The translations under genes and the position numbers were made by a program. The notes beneath the pieces are model-generated. The model was not told the DNA's origin. It did not search any database and was given only the letters and a program-made list of their open reading frames with translations. A stretch of DNA of 64,000 bases from a bacterium (GTDB lineage Bacteria > Margulisbacteria > Marinamargulisbacteria > UBA817 > JABISL01), in NCBI GenBank assembly GCA_018700055.1, contig JABISL010000014.1, positions 1 through 64,000 of the forward strand, read 5' to 3'. Below are positions 60,807 through 64,000 of this stretch, one piece after another; the stretch's first letter is position 1, and each line of letters opens with the position of its first letter.

Positions 60807-61353
60807 GTGAGGAATTTGGCTTAAATTCAAAAGTCCAATAAGACATGCCTCTCCTATAATAATCATTACTAATACGAATTGAATCTAGTGAGACACAGAC
60901 TCCTTTTGCTTGAGACTTTAGAAAAGACTGAAAAAAATTAAAGCTTAGACGATTGGTGTCATGTACAAGGGCATTAATTTGATTAAGATTTAATTTTTTA
61001 AACCCTATTTGAAGGGTCTCTATTAATAGTTGTTTGCCCAATCCTCGCTTTGAAAAATCAGGAAAGACAAGAATGCTCAACGATCCCTTACCTGGAGTGA
61101 GGGACGAGGTTGAAATAAAAGAAAATCCAGCAATATGACTATCTGATCGAATTACATGAGTGACCATATTGGGTTTATTCTCTAACTCAGAGTATGAGAA
61201 ATCTTGTGTCCCAAATTGACTAAAACATCTTTGAATATGACTGATCTCTTGTGGAGAAGTATATCGAGCGAGCGCGTCATCAATCTCAGAAAGCGTTTGG
61301 TGTGATTCAAAAACCATCTCTTGATGAGCCGTTGTGGAGATAATGCGATACAT
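60751..61353 (-). CDS. GNAT-family N-acetyltransferase
   Basis: 200 aa. The acetyl-CoA fold is visible in 'HIAGFSFISTSSLTPGKGSL' and the pyrophosphate loop 'FPDFSKRGLGKQLLIETL' (R/Q-x-x-G-x-G/A pattern), then 'NALVHDTNRLSFNFFQSFL' and 'YYRRGMSYWTFEF'. The substrate is unknown. The C-terminal tail is encoded antisense to the end of glyS. The upstream 327-bp gap contains the large inverted repeat. Confidence 0.75.
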   Translation of the reverse strand: MYRIISTTAHQEMVFESHQTLSEIDDALARYTSPQEISHIQRCFSQFGTQDFSYSELENKPNMVTHVIRSDSHIAGFSFISTSSLTPGKGSLSILVFPDFSKRGLGKQLLIETLQIGFKKLNLNQINALVHDTNRLSFNFFQSFLKSQAKGVCVSLDSIRISNDYYRRGMSYWTFEFKPNSSPTELPAAPNFLTEKSTAV

Positions 61354-61481
61354 AATAGTGGGGAAGGCCCTTTTACGAAATTTAGTAAAAACGAAGTAAC
61401 ACTATCATCGTAGTCACTTTTCTTCCACGCTTAAAGTTCAGTCCTGAGTTCGTGCAAATTTGAGGAGAGCGTCGGCTAGCC

Positions 61482-61673
61482 AAACTAAAGCCCTCATTTT
61501 TTGAATAATGTTGGCTGAAACGGGATGGGAGGCTCTATTTTGTAATATCGTAAGGTCGACGGCTTAATACGAATACAATTACTGAACTCGGCCGTCTATT
61601 ACAAAATAGAGACTCCCAACCTGTTTTTGAGGACCCGTTTACTCGTCTATTACAGAGAGAAGGGCTTTAGTTT
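61482..61673. repeat. 192-bp nested inverted-repeat element
   Basis: Four inverted pairs nest perfectly around one centre: AAACTAAAGCCCT (61482-61494 / 61661-61673, 13 bp perfect); AAACGGG (61518-61524 / 61634-61640); a 22-bp arm with one mismatch (61526-61547 / 61597-61618); and GACGGC (61558-61563 / 61591-61596). An 11-base direct repeat CGTCTATTACA occurs at 61593 and 61644. No ORF of credible coding character is inside. It fills most of the 327-bp gap between acs and the GNAT gene; the remaining left part (61354-61481) shows nothing I recognise. Could be a MITE-like element, an attachment site or a structured RNA. Confidence 0.65.
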
Positions 61674-61680
61674 TGCGTTA

Positions 61681-63609
61681 CTAAAATCTTTCCTGCAACA
61701 ACGTCACAATTTCAGGGCTAGCCAACGTCGTGGTATCGCCAATTTCCTTCCCCTCAGCAATATTCTTCAGAATACGACGCATAATTTTTCCACTACGTGT
61801 CTTGGGTAGATCTGGGGTGAATACGATTTTCTTAGGTCTCGCAATTGCACCGATCTTCTTCGCCACAAACTCACAGAGTTCCGCTTTCGTTTGATCATTG
61901 GGTTCAAAGCTTTCTTTTAGAATTACAAAGCCGACAATGGCTTGGCCTTTGATTTCATCCGGCATACCAACTACAGCGGCTTCCGCTACTCCAGGGAACT
62001 CCACAAGGGTGCTCTCCACTTCCATTGTGCCAATTCGATGCCCTGCAACGTTCAATACGTCATCCACACGTCCTAGGACCATATAGTAGCCATCAGGGTC
62101 AATTGTGGCACCGTCACCCGCATAGTAAGTATCAAACTTTTTCCAATATGTACTGTTGAATCGACCTGGGTCTCCCCATACGCCTCTCAGCATTGATGGC
62201 CATGGCTCAGTTATTGATAATAGACCGCCACCTACAGTGACATCTGAGCCATCTGGGTTAAGCACTTTTGCTTCGATTCCTGGCAAAGGAAGTCCTGCGG
62301 ACCCTGGTTTCATGGGATTGATTGCCGGTAAGTTGGAGAGCATAATTCCACCTGTTTCTGTTTGCCACCACGTATCCACTACGGGGCATCGGCTGCCACC
62401 AATCACCTCGTAATACCACATCCATGCCTCGGGATTAATAGGTTCGCCTACCGTTCCCAATAGTCGTAATGAACTGATGTCATGTTGATTGATATGGTCA
62501 TCACCCCATTTCATAAAGGCTCGGATTGCAGTCGGGGCAGTATAAAAGATACTGACTTTGTGACGCTCAATAATATCCCAGAATCGATTCTTGTCTGGGT
62601 AATCGGGCGTTCCTTCATACATCAGAACAGTGGCACCATTAGCCAATGGTCCATAGACCAAATAGGTATGGCCGGTAATCCAACCAATATCTGCCGTACA
62701 CCAGTAGATGTCATCTTCTTTGAGGTCAAATACAGCCTTAGTAGAGTACTTGGCATGGGTTAAGTACCCTCCAGTTGTATGAACAATTCCCTTAGGTTTT
62801 CCCGTAGTGCCAGAGGTATATAGAATAAATAGTGGATCCTCACTATCCATAGGTTCTGGGGCACAGCTGTCGGAAGATTCTTTAATAACGGTGTGATAGT
62901 CAAAGTCTCTTCCCTTAAGAAGAGTAGTGTTGGATTCTTCACCAATATGCGATACAACGATAACTGACTTAAGGGTAGGGCACCCTACTGCAATCGCTTC
63001 ATCCACAATCTGTTTGAGAGGGACGATCTTGCCTCTGCGATAACCACCGTCAGCAGTGATCAATAACTTAGACTCTGAGTCTTGGATTCGGTTTTGTAAT
63101 GAATCCGCACTGAACCCACCAAAGACGACACTATGAATGGCCCCAATACGAGCACAAGCTAATACAGATATAGCTAGCTCAGGAATCATTGGCATATAGA
63201 GCGTAATTCGATCCCCTTTTTGAATGTTGAATTGAGTCTTAAGAGTATTCGCAAGCTTACAGACTTGGTGATGGAGGTCTTCATAAGTATAAGTTTTGAC
63301 CTCACCTAACTCACCTTCCCAGATAATGGCTGTTTTGTTCTTACGCGTTTCTAGATGGACATCTAAACAGTTAGTCGAGGCATTAAGTTGTCCTCCCACA
63401 AACCATTTGGCATTGGGTCGTTGCCAATCTAAGACTTGGTCCCAGTTTTTAACCCATTGGAGGTCTTTTGCACGATTAGCCCAAAACCCGAGTCGATCCG
63501 TCTTAGCTTCTATATAAAGGGATTCATCCGAATAATTAGCGTTATCCTTAAACGTTTCTGTAGCTTGAATAACCCGCTCTTCGTGTAATAACGTATCGAT
63601 ACCAGTCAT
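61681..63609 (-). CDS. acs: Acetyl-CoA synthetase (AMP-forming)
   Basis: 642 aa, normal length. It converts acetate + ATP + CoA to acetyl-CoA. '[20 protein letters not shown]' is the adenylate-forming P-loop, '[10 protein letters not shown]' carries the acetate-pocket Trp, '[19 protein letters not shown]' is the hinge, and '[14 protein letters not shown]' contains the catalytic Lys that is the usual acetylation-control site. AAGGGG lies seven bases before the ATG. A sodium:solute symporter gene ends 46 bp upstream on the same strand, a neighbourhood often seen for acetate uptake (ActP-like). Confidence 0.97.
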   Translation of the reverse strand: MTGIDTLLHEERVIQATETFKDNANYSDESLYIEAKTDRLGFWANRAKDLQWVKNWDQVLDWQRPNAKWFVGGQLNASTNCLDVHLETRKNKTAIIWEGELGEVKTYTYEDLHHQVCKLANTLKTQFNIQKGDRITLYMPMIPELAISVLACARIGAIHSVVFGGFSADSLQNRIQDSESKLLITADGGYRRGKIVPLKQIVDEAIAVGCPTLKSVIVVSHIGEESNTTLLKGRDFDYHTVIKESSDSCAPEPMDSEDPLFILYTSGTTGKPKGIVHTTGGYLTHAKYSTKAVFDLKEDDIYWCTADIGWITGHTYLVYGPLANGATVLMYEGTPDYPDKNRFWDIIERHKVSIFYTAPTAIRAFMKWGDDHINQHDISSLRLLGTVGEPINPEAWMWYYEVIGGSRCPVVDTWWQTETGGIMLSNLPAINPMKPGSAGLPLPGIEAKVLNPDGSDVTVGGGLLSITEPWPSMLRGVWGDPGRFNSTYWKKFDTYYAGDGATIDPDGYYMVLGRVDDVLNVAGHRIGTMEVESTLVEFPGVAEAAVVGMPDEIKGQAIVGFVILKESFEPNDQTKAELCEFVAKKIGAIARPKKIVFTPDLPKTRSGKIMRRILKNIAEGKEIGDTTTLASPEIVTLLQERF

Positions 63610-63645
63610 AGATAACCCCTTGAAAAAGTTCGTAGTAATGAGGCT

Positions 63646-63654
63646 ATTATACCA
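63646..63654 (-). promoter_or_regulatory. Extended -10 promoter for acs
   Basis: TGGTATAAT on the minus strand, 36 bases before the ATG at 63609, giving a leader of about 30 bases with an AAGGGG site. It allows acs to be transcribed separately from the symporter gene. Confidence 0.5.
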
Positions 63655-63655
63655 T

Positions 63656-64000
63656 TTAAGAGGTGGGTGCTGGATCTGTTCGTATCATTCCCATTCGATA
63701 GAGAATGATTTGGCAGATAGCCGCAACAACGGGAGGTCCAAACTGATAAGGGATCAATGTACCTAAGGTCGTGAGCTCTAATCCGATCAGTATTCCAAAC
63801 CCTCCAAAAAGGGATATAGCACTGCCCCAATACGATGATCGATTTAATAGTAAAGGGAAACACAGCGGAACCACCAACATAAAGGCAATCCCAACCCCCT
63901 TACTTGCAATCAAAATGATACTGCCTTTCGAGAATGGAAGTAGAGCAGTAAGAACGAGAAAGAAGATGAGAAAGACTAGCCAAAAACGCCCGATTCGAGA
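63656..64000 (-). CDS. Sodium:solute symporter family protein, C-terminal fragment
   Basis: The frame is open to the window edge, so the last 114 residues of a longer protein are seen. Three or four hydrophobic segments: '[16 protein letters not shown]', '[20 protein letters not shown]', '[19 protein letters not shown]' and '[15 protein letters not shown]'. The pattern fits the C-terminal helices of SSF (PutP/ActP-like) transporters. A TTG inside it at 63913 is not a likely start. The adjacent acs suggests acetate or another carboxylate as substrate (inference). Confidence 0.6.
   Translation of the reverse strand, partial: SRIGRFWLVFLIFFLVLTALLPFSKGSIILIASKGVGIAFMLVVPLCFPLLLNRSSYWGSAISLFGGFGILIGLELTTLGTLIPYQFGPPVVAAICQIILYRMGMIRTDPAPTS

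Overview
This window comes from a diderm bacterium with a moderately AT-rich genome and tightly packed genes. Evidence for an outer membrane includes an LptC/OstA-type lipopolysaccharide-transport protein, two PorV/PorQ-like beta-barrel proteins, a lipobox lipoprotein and many secreted proteins with signal peptides. The FlgD-type C-terminal domains, PorV-like proteins and very long secreted fibres would fit an uncultured candidate phylum (Margulisbacteria-like is my guess). That is inference from gene style only; there is no rRNA gene here to test it. No rRNA, tRNA, CRISPR array or transposase was recognised.

Layout. 1-2.9 kb: 3' part of a secreted protein made of three near-identical LamG-like modules. 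2.9-4.3 kb: MTHFR-like and MBL-fold enzymes. 4.5-13.4 kb: two tandem paralogous giant fibre proteins with YadA-like heads and decapeptide repeats, facing a TPR/O-GlcNAc-transferase-like gene (13.5-15.5 kb). 15.4-23.9 kb: mnmA, then two translationally coupled pairs, each a FlgD-domain secreted protein followed by a PorV-like barrel. 23.9-27.1 kb: purM-purN-purH. 27.1-31.1 kb: five genes of unknown function. 31.1-34.6 kb: ytxH-like, small membrane gene, alaS, ruvX. 34.6-38.6 kb: subtilisin with the same FlgD-type tail, a divergent NAD(P)-binding protein and LptC/OstA. 38.8-42.9 kb: a giant mucin-like single-pass membrane protein. 43-45.8 kb: PQQ-propeller lipoprotein, prs, apt. 45.8-49.6 kb: four short, apparently disordered proteins around pckA. 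49.7-56.1 kb: recD2, aspS, a small radical SAM protein, an ArsC/Spx-like protein and a DUF1338 dioxygenase. 56.3-64 kb: an ATP-grasp gene broken at an A8 tract, glyQ-glyS, a GNAT gene, a 192-bp nested inverted repeat, acs and the end of a sodium:solute symporter gene.

How the genes fit together. Housekeeping operons (purines, PRPP/adenine salvage, tRNA charging and thiolation, PEP carboxykinase, acetate activation) alternate with blocks of secreted or unknown genes. The secreted side looks like a surface and export programme: fibres, a possible protein glycosyltransferase, FlgD-tailed cargo and PorV-like barrels that could form a T9SS-like route. The unknown blocks contain disordered, proline-rich or eukaryote-like proteins that could act on a host or partner cell, but nothing in the sequence proves this.

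The clearest regulatory signal is a recurrent promoter layout. A -10 box of the form TANNNT, often with an upstream TG (TGNTATAMT), ends exactly 6 bases before an ATG in ten genes on both strands. This predicts widespread leaderless mRNAs.
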